A stretch of DNA of 55,331 bases, from NCBI RefSeq assembly GCF_004011805.1, contig NZ_RCHJ01000030.1, positions 1-55,331 on the forward strand, in the 5' to 3' direction. This DNA is from Piscinibacter defluvii (lineage in GTDB: Bacteria > Pseudomonadota > Gammaproteobacteria > Burkholderiales > Burkholderiaceae_C). A model generated the notes under the pieces. It saw only the letters and a list, made by a program, of their open reading frames with translations, did not search any database and was not told where the DNA came from. The first letter of the stretch is position 1, and every line of letters starts with the position of its first letter. This document shows positions 7,993-18,000 of this stretch, in pieces. A program made the position numbers and the translations under genes.

Positions 7993-9456
7993 ATGTGTCT
8001 TGGCATGACGCCCCTTCCAGAAACGATCGGCCCGGTCCTGTTCGCGCGCGGTGCCGATGAACGCCAGTGTCGGCTGTCCGCCGTCGTCGTCACCCCCGAC
8101 GCCCTCGATCAGCCCCGCTTGGTCCCCGTCAATGGGCAGGCAGCCACGCCGGTGCGGCTGCATTCGCAATTCGGCCGCACCGTCTGGCGCTTCGACTTCC
8201 ACGTGCCGGCGCGCGCCGACGCCAGCTACCGATGCGGCGAAGCCGTCTTCGCGGTGGCCGCGGATTGGTCAGAGGATGTGCGGATCGCCTACGTCGCCTG
8301 CAATGGGCAGGAGCACGCCGACGCGGATCGGCCTTCGGCCGAGCGCAATGCGATGTGGCGCCGCCTGGCCGGCGAACATGGCCGCGCGCCGTTCAGCCTG
8401 CTGCTGCACGGCGGCGATCAGGTCTATGCCGACGACGTGCTTCAGTCGCATCCCAGCCTGTCGCGATGGGCGGCGAGCACGCGGTCCGAGAAGGCCGAGC
8501 AGGCATTCAGCGCCGACATGCGCGAGGCGGCCGAGCGCTACTACTTCCACAGCTATCTGACGCAATATGCCCAGCCGGAACCTGCCCACCTGAACGCCCG
8601 GGTGCCGGCGTTGATGATGTGGGACGACCACGACATCTTCGATGGCTGGGGCAGCCTGCCTGAAACGGTTCTTGACAGCCCGGTCGGTCGCGGCCTCTTC
8701 GATGTCGCGCGGGGCATGTTCATGCTGTTCCAGCTCGGCATCACCGACGCCCTGCCGCAGGCCGGACAGGATGCGGGCCAACGCGACAGCCTGACCCAGG
8801 TCGCCCGCTTCCCGCGCCTGTCCGTGATCGCGCCCGATCTGCGCTCGGAGCGCCGGCCGACGCAGGTGATGGGACCGGCCGGGTGGGCCGCCTTCGAGCG
8901 TGCGCTGGCAGAGACCGAAGGCGGCGACCGGATTTTGCTCATGTCCAGCGTGCCGGTGCTCGGCCCGCGCTTGAGCTGGGTCGAGAAACTGCTGCACGTG
9001 GTGCCGCACGTTCAGAAGTACGAGGACGATCTGCTCGATCAATGGCAGAGCCGGTCGCACCGTGCCGAGTGGCAGCGCATGCTGCTGACGCTGCAGCGCT
9101 GCGCGGCCGAAGGGCGACACCCGGTGGCGGTCCTCTCGGGCGAGATCCACCTCGCCACGCGCGGCGAGATGCCTTTCAAGGACGGAGCGATCCTGCATCA
9201 GCTGGTGGCGTCAGGGATCGCGCATCCGCCGCCGTCCGGGGCGTACGCCCGCGCCCTCGGTATGCTCGCGGCGTTCGGCGAAGACCCTCTGGCCGGCCAG
9301 CCGGTCCGCATGGAACCATTGCCCGGACACTCGCCGATCTACACGGCGCAGCGGAATTACCTCGTGCTGGAGCGGCGCGGGCAGGCTTGGTCCGCCGAGT
9401 GGGAGCTCGAGGTGAGTGGACGGACTGCCGCGATGCGCGTGCTGGTCGGCGCCTGA
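7993..9456 (+). CDS. PhoD-like metallophosphatase family protein
   Basis: This 487-aa protein begins at the ATG at 7993 (another in-frame ATG is at 8005). Upstream in-frame sequence to 7720 lacks protein-like character. An N-terminal beta-sandwich-like part (residues about 1-90) precedes the metallophosphatase core, which shows IAYVACNGQ, LLLHGGDQVYADD, PALMMWDDHDIFDGWG, and later VAVLSGEIHLATRGE. These are the metal-binding Asp, Asn and His motifs of the PhoD/calcineurin-like superfamily (GDQ-Y, DDHD, SGE-H). No signal peptide is visible, so it is probably cytoplasmic, unlike secreted PhoD. Its substrate, a phosphodiester or phosphomonoester, is unknown. Confidence 0.82.
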   Translation: MCLGMTPLPETIGPVLFARGADERQCRLSAVVVTPDALDQPRLVPVNGQAATPVRLHSQFGRTVWRFDFHVPARADASYRCGEAVFAVAADWSEDVRIAYVACNGQEHADADRPSAERNAMWRRLAGEHGRAPFSLLLHGGDQVYADDVLQSHPSLSRWAASTRSEKAEQAFSADMREAAERYYFHSYLTQYAQPEPAHLNARVPALMMWDDHDIFDGWGSLPETVLDSPVGRGLFDVARGMFMLFQLGITDALPQAGQDAGQRDSLTQVARFPRLSVIAPDLRSERRPTQVMGPAGWAAFERALAETEGGDRILLMSSVPVLGPRLSWVEKLLHVVPHVQKYEDDLLDQWQSRSHRAEWQRMLLTLQRCAAEGRHPVAVLSGEIHLATRGEMPFKDGAILHQLVASGIAHPPPSGAYARALGMLAAFGEDPLAGQPVRMEPLPGHSPIYTAQRNYLVLERRGQAWSAEWELEVSGRTAAMRVLVGA

Positions 9457-9511
9457 CAAGCCACCTTGTCGCGCCGTGTCGCTGCGAACGGGCCCCGCAG
9501 TCGGGCGGCGC

Positions 9512-11419
9512 TCAGGGCCGCGCACCCTTCAGCAGATCGGCGGCGACCTGGTAGCTTGCCACGGCGTGCTCGATCAGACGGCCGACGCGCGCGTCGGTCC
9601 GGGCCAGCGGACGCCCGTCGGCGGCATCGAGCACGCGCGTGCCGCGCCGCGGTGAGAGTTCGACCACCGCACCGTCCTCGAGGTAGCCGACGGTCAGGTA
9701 GTTGGCCAGGAAAGCGCGCGCGTGGCGGCCGCCGCGTTCCCGCATGTCGACACCGAAGAAGCCTTCGGGACTGGCTCCGCCGACCTGGGCCAGCAGCGTC
9801 GGCGGGACGTCGACCAGCGAGGCGGTGGCCTCCACCCGGCCCGGTGCGATGCGGCCCGGCGCATAGAAGACGAGCGGGATGCGGTAGTTGACCGGCGGCA
9901 GGTCGATGCGGCCACGGCCGTTGGACGTGTGGTCCGCCACGACCACAAACAATGTGTCAGGGAACCACGGGCGCCGTGCCGCTTCACGGATGAACTCACC
10001 GAGCGCCCAGTCGGCGTACTTGACGGCACCTTCGCGGCCGCTGCCCGAAGCGATGTCGATGCGGCCGGCCGGATAGGTGAAGGGCCGATGGTTCGACGTC
10101 GTCAGCACGTGGGCGAAGACCTGCGCGCCGCTGGCCGCGCGCGCATCGATCTCCCGCAACGCCTGCGAAAACAGGTCCTCGTCCGCCACGCCCCATACCG
10201 TCTCGTGGTGGATCTCGCCGGACGGGATCGCCGTGCGGTCGATCACCGTGTAGCCGTTGCCGCCGAAGAAGTCGCGCATGTTGTCGAAGTAGGCGTAGCC
10301 GCCGTAGATGTACAGCGGCTCGTAGCCCTGCTCGCGCAGCGCCCCGCCCAGCGTCGGCAGACCCTTGTTGCGCCGACGCATGGGCACGGCATGCCCCGGT
10401 GTCGGCGGCAGGGACAGCGTCAGCGCTTCCAGTCCCCGCACCGTGCGCAGACCCGTTGCGTAGACGTTGGCGAACATCAGACCGGAGCGCGCCATGGCAT
10501 CGAGGTTCGGCGTCAGGCCGGCTTTGCCGCCGAAGGACTCCACCATGTCGGCCCCGAGACTCTCCAGGGTGACCAGCACGATGTGGCGTGGCTTCCATGT
10601 CGCGTCGGGGGTGGTCGCCCGTGCGGCGTCTGCGCTTCGTGCCTTGCGCAACACCGCAGCGGCACGGTCGTCGGGCATCACGCGGTAGAACGTCCGGTAG
10701 TCGAGATCGTTGTTGCGAAGGGCGCGAACGAACTCGTAGTAGCCGTTGCTCGCGACTTGCCCTTCGAGCGTGTCGCCCAAGGCTTCGCGCGGGCCGTCGC
10801 CGATGGTGGCTGCCCACAGCCCCGTGCAGGCCAGCACTGCAGCGCTGGCCACGAGCCGGGCCGTGACGCGGCCGGCCTCGGCGCCCGCCGCGCGCCAGAC
10901 CCTGGCGGCGACCAGCGTGTACAGCAGGCCGGCCGCGCCTGCGACCCCCGCGAGCAAGAGCCCGACGGGGTAGGACTGCCGTATATTGCCGAGCACCTCG
11001 CGGGTGTAGATCAGGTAGTCGACGGCGATGAAGTTGAAGCGCGAGACGAACTCGTTCCAGAAGACACCCTCGCAGGCGGCGACGAAGAGCATGCCCGCCA
11101 GACCTGCCGCCACCAGCGCGCTGGCCAGCACGGCGTGCACGCGGCGTCCGATCGGGCCTGCGGGACAGGCCAGCGCGAGCAGCGCGAAAGGCAGGAGCAC
11201 GCCGCTGAGCGCTGCCACGTCGTACAGAACCCCGACGAGCAGCGTCGGCGCCAGCCGTGCGGGCTGCCACAGCGTTGGATCGTTCTCGAACGCCACGAGG
11301 CCGATGCGCACCAGCGTGTTGATCGCCATGAACAGGGCGGCCACCCACGCCAGCGTTGCGTAGCGCGGGGGAATGCGAAACGATGGCTGAACAAGCAGCC
11401 AAGAGCGCTGGAAAATCAT
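9512..11419 (-). CDS. LTA-synthase-like sulfatase-family membrane transferase
   Basis: This 635-aa protein starts at the ATG at 11419. The first ~230 residues hold about five transmembrane helices. The periplasmic domain (about 270-600) is of the sulfatase/alkaline-phosphatase fold: HIVLVTLESLGADMVESFGG (metal-binding Glu), a probable nucleophile Thr in TGLRTVRGLEAL, HVLTTSNHRPF, and VVVADHTS near the C-terminus. Relatives include lipoteichoic acid synthase and OpgB/MdoB, which transfer phosphoglycerol to polymers or glucans outside the inner membrane. In a Gram-negative cell, transfer to periplasmic glucans or another envelope glycan is the best guess. It is transcribed divergently from the outer-membrane protein gene on its right. 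Confidence 0.85.
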   Translation of the reverse strand: MIFQRSWLLVQPSFRIPPRYATLAWVAALFMAINTLVRIGLVAFENDPTLWQPARLAPTLLVGVLYDVAALSGVLLPFALLALACPAGPIGRRVHAVLASALVAAGLAGMLFVAACEGVFWNEFVSRFNFIAVDYLIYTREVLGNIRQSYPVGLLLAGVAGAAGLLYTLVAARVWRAAGAEAGRVTARLVASAAVLACTGLWAATIGDGPREALGDTLEGQVASNGYYEFVRALRNNDLDYRTFYRVMPDDRAAAVLRKARSADAARATTPDATWKPRHIVLVTLESLGADMVESFGGKAGLTPNLDAMARSGLMFANVYATGLRTVRGLEALTLSLPPTPGHAVPMRRRNKGLPTLGGALREQGYEPLYIYGGYAYFDNMRDFFGGNGYTVIDRTAIPSGEIHHETVWGVADEDLFSQALREIDARAASGAQVFAHVLTTSNHRPFTYPAGRIDIASGSGREGAVKYADWALGEFIREAARRPWFPDTLFVVVADHTSNGRGRIDLPPVNYRIPLVFYAPGRIAPGRVEATASLVDVPPTLLAQVGGASPEGFFGVDMRERGGRHARAFLANYLTVGYLEDGAVVELSPRRGTRVLDAADGRPLARTDARVGRLIEHAVASYQVAADLLKGARP

Positions 11420-11606
11420 GTTGGCTGGTTCCACGGAGTGATCGCGGATGTTAACGATGCCGGTTGCAAGCCCGTCGCCCTGGCGAAGCCCTGCGGCGGT
11501 TTCGATGCGGCAGCATGCACTCCGCGATGACAATCAGGCGCCCACGCTTGATGCGCCGCCGCCCCGCGATGGCGCGGCGCTTCGCAGCAATGGCCTGCAT
11601 GGGGAC

Positions 11607-13256
11607 ATGACCAGTTCTGGTAAACCGGGTCTTCAGAGCCTGCGGTCGCGTGTGGCCCGGCTCGCGGCGGGCTGCCTTCTTGCCGTGGACGCGGCCGCGG
11701 CCGCCCCGCCGCCGTCTTTCGCCGATCTCGAAGCCGCCGGCGCGCGCATTGGCGAGATCCGCGTGCTCACCCGCGACATCTTCGACACCGACGACCCGAG
11801 AGAGGATCGCCTGCTGTACCGCTGGGCCAACGCCCTGCACGTGAAGACGCGCCCCGGGGTGATCGAGAGGGCACTTCTGTTCAGGCCCGGCGAGGCTGTC
11901 TCGGTACGCCTGATCGAGGAGACCGAGCGTCTGCTGCGCGATGCGAAGTATCTGTACGACGTGGAGATCCGTCCCGCCGCGGTGCACGACGGCCTGGTGG
12001 ACATCGAAGTCGTGACCCGCGACACATGGACGCTCGATCCGGGCGTCAGTGCCGGCCGGTCCGGCGGCGCAAACACCAGCAGCTTCGGCATCAAGGAAGA
12101 CAACCTGCTCGGGACCGGCATCTCCCTGGGCTTTAGCCGCTTCAACGGCATCGACCGTTCCGGAACGCAGTTCGAGGTCGTGAATCCCCAAGTCTTCGGC
12201 AGCCGCACGGCGCTGAGCGTCAGCCGCGCACGCAACAGCGACGGCCGGCGCGACGCGGTCTCGGTGCTGCGGCCGTTCTATGCGCTGGACACACGCTGGG
12301 CAGCGGGCGCCTCGTTCTCCCGCGACGATCGCATCGACGTGCTCTACGACGCCGGCAATCCGGCCAGCAGCTATCGCCGGCGCGACAACCGCGGCGAGGT
12401 CTTCGCGGGGCTGTCGAGCGGGCTGGTCGGCGGGTGGGTGCAGCGCTGGTCCGCAGGCGTCGAACTGCAGGACGACGGCTACGCCGTCGAACCCGGCGCG
12501 ACTGCGCCGACCCGTCTGCCCGGCGACGAGCGGTTCGTGGCACCCTTCGTGCGTTACCAACTCGTCGAGGACCGCTTCGAGAAACTGGGCAACCGCGACC
12601 TGATCGGCCGTCCCGAGTTCTTTGCACTCGGCCTGATGGCGACGGTTCAGGTCGGCCGCGCCGCACCCGGCCTGGGCTCCGACCGCAGCGCCTGGCTGTA
12701 CGCCGGCGAAGCGAGCCGTGGATTCGAGGACGCGGCAGGCCGGTTGCTGACGGCTTCCGCTTCGGTTGCCGGCCACACGGAGGACGGCAGAGCGCATCGC
12801 CTGCGGCTCGGCGCAAAGGTCCGCTACTACCTGCCGCAGGGCGCGCAGTGGCTGTTCTACGCCTCGGCTTCGGGCGACCTGCTGCGCAACCCCAACCCGA
12901 CAGAGTCATTGCCGCTCGGCGGCGACAACGGCTTGCGCGGTTACCCGCTGCGCTATCAGAACGGCCGCCAGCGCGCACTCTTCACGCTCGAGGAACGCTT
13001 CTACACCGATCTGTTCCCGTTGCGCCTGTACCGCGTTGGAGGTGCCGCCTTCCTCGACGTCGGCCGTGCCTGGGGCGGCGACAGCCCCGCCACGGGCAAG
13101 GCCGGCTGGCTGGGCAACGTGGGCTTCGGGCTGCGCTTCTTCAGCGTACGTACCGCCTTCAGCAACGTGGTGCACGTCGACCTGGCGTTCCCGATCGACC
13201 CCGACACCGACGTCAAACGGGTGCAACTGCTGGTCAAGACCAAGGCCAGCTTCTAG
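11607..13256 (+). CDS. POTRA-containing outer-membrane beta-barrel protein
   Basis: From the ATG at 11607 this is 549 aa. A signal peptide (LRSRVARLAAGCLLAVDAAAAA) is followed by a POTRA-like domain (about residues 55-150: RPGEAVSVRLIEETERLLRDAKYLYDVEI). Alternating aromatic and polar beta strands then run to a C-terminal Phe, as expected of a BAM-inserted barrel. The segment LPLGGDNGLRGYP is the G-x-RGY lid motif of the Omp85/TamA/TpsB superfamily. With one POTRA domain it is shorter than BamA. Function is unknown; roles in membrane-protein or lipid insertion are family-level possibilities. It is divergent from the sulfatase-like gene, with a 187-bp gap between the starts. Confidence 0.82.
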   Translation: MTSSGKPGLQSLRSRVARLAAGCLLAVDAAAAAPPPSFADLEAAGARIGEIRVLTRDIFDTDDPREDRLLYRWANALHVKTRPGVIERALLFRPGEAVSVRLIEETERLLRDAKYLYDVEIRPAAVHDGLVDIEVVTRDTWTLDPGVSAGRSGGANTSSFGIKEDNLLGTGISLGFSRFNGIDRSGTQFEVVNPQVFGSRTALSVSRARNSDGRRDAVSVLRPFYALDTRWAAGASFSRDDRIDVLYDAGNPASSYRRRDNRGEVFAGLSSGLVGGWVQRWSAGVELQDDGYAVEPGATAPTRLPGDERFVAPFVRYQLVEDRFEKLGNRDLIGRPEFFALGLMATVQVGRAAPGLGSDRSAWLYAGEASRGFEDAAGRLLTASASVAGHTEDGRAHRLRLGAKVRYYLPQGAQWLFYASASGDLLRNPNPTESLPLGGDNGLRGYPLRYQNGRQRALFTLEERFYTDLFPLRLYRVGGAAFLDVGRAWGGDSPATGKAGWLGNVGFGLRFFSVRTAFSNVVHVDLAFPIDPDTDVKRVQLLVKTKASF

Positions 13257-13302
13257 GGCGCCGCCGGCGGAACAAGCACCTCATGGCACGAGGGCTGCAT
13301 TC

Positions 13303-13776
13303 TCAATGCCGGCCCCCGTGGCGACCGCCGTGGTGGTGGAAGCCGCCGTGACCACCATGGTGGCCGCCGATGACATACGCACCGCCCCAGTCGTAGTAGT
13401 GCAGTCCATCGTAGTAGCCGAGGTACGGGTAGCCGAGATAGCTGAGGCCGGCATAGCTGGGGACCCGGTAGCGGCCACGCTGGATGCGCGCCGCAAGCAC
13501 CTGTTCCGCGTCCGCCCTCCCCTGCAGGTAGCGAAGCAGCCCGTCACTGACGCCTGCCTCGCGCTGCGCCGGGATGTCCTGCGGTGACAGCACGAAGGCT
13601 GCGCCGCGCCGGGTCAGCTGGGCGATCACTTCGTCGTCGCTCGCGCCTGACTTCGACAGGGCGACCAGTTCATCCAAACGCATCGGCACAGGAGCGGGGT
13701 CGGCCGGCGTCGAGGCAGCGCATCCGCCCATCGACAAGAACAGTCCGGACAACAGGCACAGGGTGATGAACTTCAT
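13303..13776 (-). CDS. Lipoprotein with Tyr/Gly/His-rich C-terminus
   Basis: This 157-aa protein has a lipoprotein signal (MKFITLCLLSGLFLSMGGC, modified Cys at 19). Residues about 32-95 form a small helical domain (LDELVALSKSGASDDEVIAQL ... VSDGLLRYL) resembling short helical repeats of exported proteins. The C-terminus is Tyr/Gly-rich (SYLGYPYLGYYDG) and then strongly His/Gly-rich, ending GGRHGGRH. Such a tail could bind Zn, Ni or Co in the periplasm. It is the third small protein in this region with a Gly/His-rich segment. Family unknown. Confidence 0.75.
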   Translation of the reverse strand: MKFITLCLLSGLFLSMGGCAASTPADPAPVPMRLDELVALSKSGASDDEVIAQLTRRGAAFVLSPQDIPAQREAGVSDGLLRYLQGRADAEQVLAARIQRGRYRVPSYAGLSYLGYPYLGYYDGLHYYDWGGAYVIGGHHGGHGGFHHHGGRHGGRH

Positions 13777-13928
13777 GGCAGCACTCCCGTCCAGCTTGCA
13801 TTCGCCAGGCTCGAGCGGAGTCTGCGCCTGCCGGTTCTCAGAGGCAAGTCGGGGTCGCGTCGGGCGCGGCGGCTCAGACTTGCATCAAGGCCGACCGCCG
13901 ATCGGATCGGACGCGGCGCGGCTGCTCT

Positions 13929-14717
13929 TCAGAATCTGGTGCTGATGCCTGCCGACACGAAACCCCTTGGCGACGTGCTGCCCCGCACGCCCTTGCCCGC
14001 GCTGAAGTCCAGTTGCACGTCCCGGGTGAGCAGCCAGGCGATGCCGGCATCCACGATGACGGCGGCTCGTCCCCCCCTTGTCTCGGGTGACTGCAGCCCC
14101 GCGTCCACGAACAGGTTCAGCGACGCCGTCGGGTTGTAGCTGACGGTTGCCGCGAAGGTCCGGGCGAAAAATGTTCGACCCTCCTCGTCCTCCACGCGGC
14201 CGACGCCGATGTTCGGGTTGAGCGACCAGTTCTGCGCGAAATCCCAGTCGGCCGCCAGCCGCAGATCGCCGCTCGTGCGCCGGCTGCGAAAGCTGCCGGA
14301 TCCCGACGGCGGTACGAGCCGGGCGATGACGCCCAGGGAGGGCGCCGCGCGGTCCGTCAGGTCCGTGATCTGGTACTTGGCCCCCAGCGCGACAGGCGCG
14401 CCTCCTTCTTCGCGGAGGCCGTCACGCGAGTGCAGCGAGACATAGGAATTCGTCTCCAGCCGGAACTCCCAGTTCTGCCCGATGCCGGCGCGCAACAGCA
14501 GCGGCGCCATCACGCGGTGATCGGAGACCCCCTCAACGCGCCGGAACTCCTTCTGGACGCCGACCTCGATCTGCCAGCGGCCGTGGCCGACCACCTTGCT
14601 GCCGTCGGCAATGCCCGGACGGTCGGCATTGATGGGCTCCTCGGGCTGCGCCTGTGCGACGCTTGCGACGGCAAACGCGACCCCCGCAACCACTGCCTGT
14701 CTGATGCTTCCGCTCAT
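13929..14717 (-). CDS. MetA-pathway-type outer-membrane protein (transporter-like)
   Basis: This 262-aa protein has a clear signal peptide (VVAGVAFAVASVAQAQ) and a mature chain beginning PINADRPGIADGSKVVGHGRWQIEVG, which matches the start of the PF13557 group (putative MetA-pathway-of-phenol-degradation proteins). The rest alternates beta strands and short turns and ends in Arg-Phe, consistent with an outer-membrane beta-barrel. Actual transport activity in this family is mostly untested, so the substrate cannot be given. The gene stands alone on the minus strand. Confidence 0.75.
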   Translation of the reverse strand: MSGSIRQAVVAGVAFAVASVAQAQPEEPINADRPGIADGSKVVGHGRWQIEVGVQKEFRRVEGVSDHRVMAPLLLRAGIGQNWEFRLETNSYVSLHSRDGLREEGGAPVALGAKYQITDLTDRAAPSLGVIARLVPPSGSGSFRSRRTSGDLRLAADWDFAQNWSLNPNIGVGRVEDEEGRTFFARTFAATVSYNPTASLNLFVDAGLQSPETRGGRAAVIVDAGIAWLLTRDVQLDFSAGKGVRGSTSPRGFVSAGISTRF

Positions 14718-15022
14718 GAACTGTGCTCGCTGTCAACTCGTCGAGGAGTCTCATTCTCCGACGATGTGCCCGAGCCGGTACGCAGGTCGCTCGCTTCGGC
14801 TTCGAATGGCTGCCGGTCCACTCGCGACGCCCGTGCGAACCCGCCAGGATCAACGAGGCGCTCGGTGGCCGTGTCATCGCCGCGATCGCGCCGGGCAGCG
14901 GCGCGGCCCTGTCGGTCTTGCGGCCCGTGCGCCTGCAGGCGACCAGCCCGGGCTGCGCCACGCGCCTCGCGGATGCCCATTTGTCGAGTCACGCAAGCCT
15001 TCCCGCAGCGTTCACAGGCCTG
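14718..15022. other. Intergenic stretch, nothing recognised
   Basis: This ~305-bp gap lies between the start of the MetA-type gene and the end of the patatin-like gene, both on the minus strand. It should hold the promoter of the former and a terminator of the latter, but no clear hairpin plus T-run or consensus promoter was seen. Open frames crossing it have no recognisable protein character. Confidence 0.4.
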
Positions 15023-18000
15023 CTAAGGCAGTTGGTTGAACAGCGCGGCGGCGATCGACGGCGGCGTCGCGGCGGCGACCGGGTTGTTCGTTGTGAATCC
15101 CCCCGTCTCGAGCCACGGGTTGACGCGTCCCATGCCCGTGGGGTCGACGGGCGAGATGTTGTCGAACGAGTAGCCGTGTTGCTCGAACTCCGAAAACCAG
15201 GTCGAGAAGCGCGGTCGCGGCACGGCATCGCCCGGCCACTTCGACATCGGGCTTCGGTAGACCTTCTCCGCCAGCTGCACCATCTGAAGACGCCGCTGCA
15301 CCTGATTGCAGATGAGCGTCTTGAGCTGCCGCAGGGCCACGAGATCGCCGCCATCGTTCGTGAGCGACACCTGTGGCGGGTTGCGCCGGCTCGCCGCGCC
15401 GAGTTCCACGGGCAAGACCTTGTTGATGAAGCTTTCCAGCCGCCATGCCGCTTCGCGCGTCCCGGTGATGAGGTCGCTGAGCACGGCCAGGCGGTTGCGC
15501 AGGTCCCGCCGGAGGTTCTCCGAATCCTCGTCCTCGCCGGGATGGACCAGCGTCGGCGCCATCACGTCGAAGGCGCGCATATAGCCGTAGTCGCGCCAGA
15601 TCGACAGCAGCCCCGGCTCGTGCTCGAACGCGTAGAGGTTGGACAGGGCGATCGTCGGCATCACGTGGCGCGTCTTCCATCGCCGCCGCGTTCCGTCCTG
15701 CGCGTCGATCAGGTCCTGCCAGAAGCGGTCGGGCTCCACCCCCGTGAGCGCAAGACTCGCCGCCCGGACACGCTCGCCGCGGCGGGCAAGGGTCAGGAAG
15801 CCGACCGTCGAGAAGCTGTCGGGAGCCTGGACACGCGGCAGGAGGTTGCAGGTGGCGTGGATGGCGATGATCTCGTCGACGTCGCGACGTTGCAGGATTT
15901 CGAGCGGACCGATGTCGGTGTAGGCGGCGTCGACGAGATTGACCGCGCCTGCGGTCACCGGAGCCAGTGCGCCGGGAACGGCCGTGACGGCGAGCAGGGA
16001 ATCCCGCCAGCCGAGCGTGCCGATCGTGCCGCCGGACGTCGTGCGTGCGGTCGCGAACCCGTCGATGTACGCCGGCTCGCCCGACTCGAGCATGGAGGCG
16101 GCGAGGGCGACACCCGTGGACGTCCCGACGGTGCGGCCCAGCAGGCCGGAACGTGCGATGAAGTCGTCGATCAGGGCAACGAGCGGCCCTCGGCCGCACA
16201 AGCCGCGTGCGGCGAGCGCGGCGCGCAAGGCGTTGGCCTTGCCGATGTCGAAGGCTCCCTCGACCAGGCCCTTGATGACGTTGGCCGCGACCACGAAGAC
16301 CACGGCGATAGCCGGGTTGACGTTCATCAGGCCGGTACTGACCGCGTTGATCCCGCCCTGGACGGCGTTGCCGACGATGGCCTCCTCCACCAGAGCCTTC
16401 GCCGGAGCGGCGACCTTGCCCATCTCGCTGTCGGCGACTCCGCCGTCCTCGAGGGCCGGCCCGATCACCTCACTGGCGATCCACATGCCTGCGTCTTTGA
16501 GACCCTCGATGACCTTGTTCTCGAGGATCGTCGCGTCGTCGGTGATCGCGATGGCGATGTCCCCGATGACGGGAGCGTCGGCGTACGACAGCATCGCCTC
16601 GTTCACCGAGGTGTCCACGGCGACGAGCAGCCGGGCGTAGATTCCCTGCTCGTACGCGTCGAACGCCTGGCGAACCGTCGCGTCCTCCGCGATCAACGAG
16701 TTCATCACCGAGTACGCCCGCGCATTCTGAGGCGGCGCCGGGATCGGCGCGGCGTTGATCGTGTTCCAGCTGGCGACGAGCGCAGCGCTGTTGCGGAAGG
16801 CCGTCGCGGCCGACAACGCGCCGAGCGCGCCGAGGCCGGTCGACGACACTGCCCTGGGCGCCGTATCACACGACGCAGGGAGGTACTCGAGCGCCCCGGC
16901 GTGGAATATCGAACGGGTCCCGGCGCCGAGAAACGCCATCGCGTACCCGAACGTGCCGTGGGCACGAACCGTCGCCTGACGGGTTCCGGCCGCATTGGAG
17001 GCGGTCAGGATGTAGTCGATCTCCCACGCCGACCGGGTTGCAGGCGGTCCCATCCGTCGGGCGCCGGTCGCAGCCACCTGGACGTTCGGCACGAGGATCG
17101 CAGGCGGGGCGAGACCCGTCCTGACGACGGTCTGCAGGCGCACCTGGTCGGCGAAGCGCGTCGCCCAGCTCAGCTCGATGAGGTCCTTGGGGTGAATCTG
17201 CGCCGTCGTCGACGAACCATTGATCGCGAACGTGTCGATCGCGGGCGCGCCGACCCAGAGATGGTTCAACGGCCCACACTCCGAGTGCGGCTCGAGCAGC
17301 GCCATGGTGCCGGCCGCGAGGCGTTCGCCGACCCGGCTGATGCCGAAGCATCCAGTCATCGTGCTGCCGACCTCGACCGCAAGGACGACGGCGTCTCCGG
17401 TTGCCGGGGAGTTGAGGACGACGTTCTCCAGCACGCTGACGCAGACGTCTCCATTCACCCCGCTGGGAACGTTCACGCTGATCGCCTTGTCGTCCCAGGT
17501 CAGGGCGGGGGCGTGCCGAGTCCCGACGTAGACCTCGACATCCTTGGGTTTCGGATCGCCGAAACCAGACCCTCGGATCGTGATCTCCTGCCCGACGATC
17601 GCGCGGCGCGGCTCGATCGACTCGATCACTGCGCCTTGCTTCGGGCGGGCACGGGGAACGGTGGCGACGATTCCACCAAGCTTGGCCAGACCGGACATGA
17701 CGTCCAGTACGCAGCCGATCTTCATGAACTCGTCGAGAGGAACAAGATCGGGGAAGTCGATCGGAGGATCGAGCGGATCACCCGGCTCCCGCCTTCCGAG
17801 CAGATCTCCAAGGTCCGGCCTGTCGAGCAAGTCGCGCAGGTCTGGCCGGTCGAGCAGATCTCCGAACTCGCGTGTGCCCGGCAGAAGTGGCTTGTCTCGG
17901 CCGAACGGTCGTCGGGGCAGAACCTCGGCGTCGCGCGTGAGGTCCGCGCGCAAGTCTCGTGCCGACCTCTGCTCGTCGAACATCGCCCGTACGACACCGG

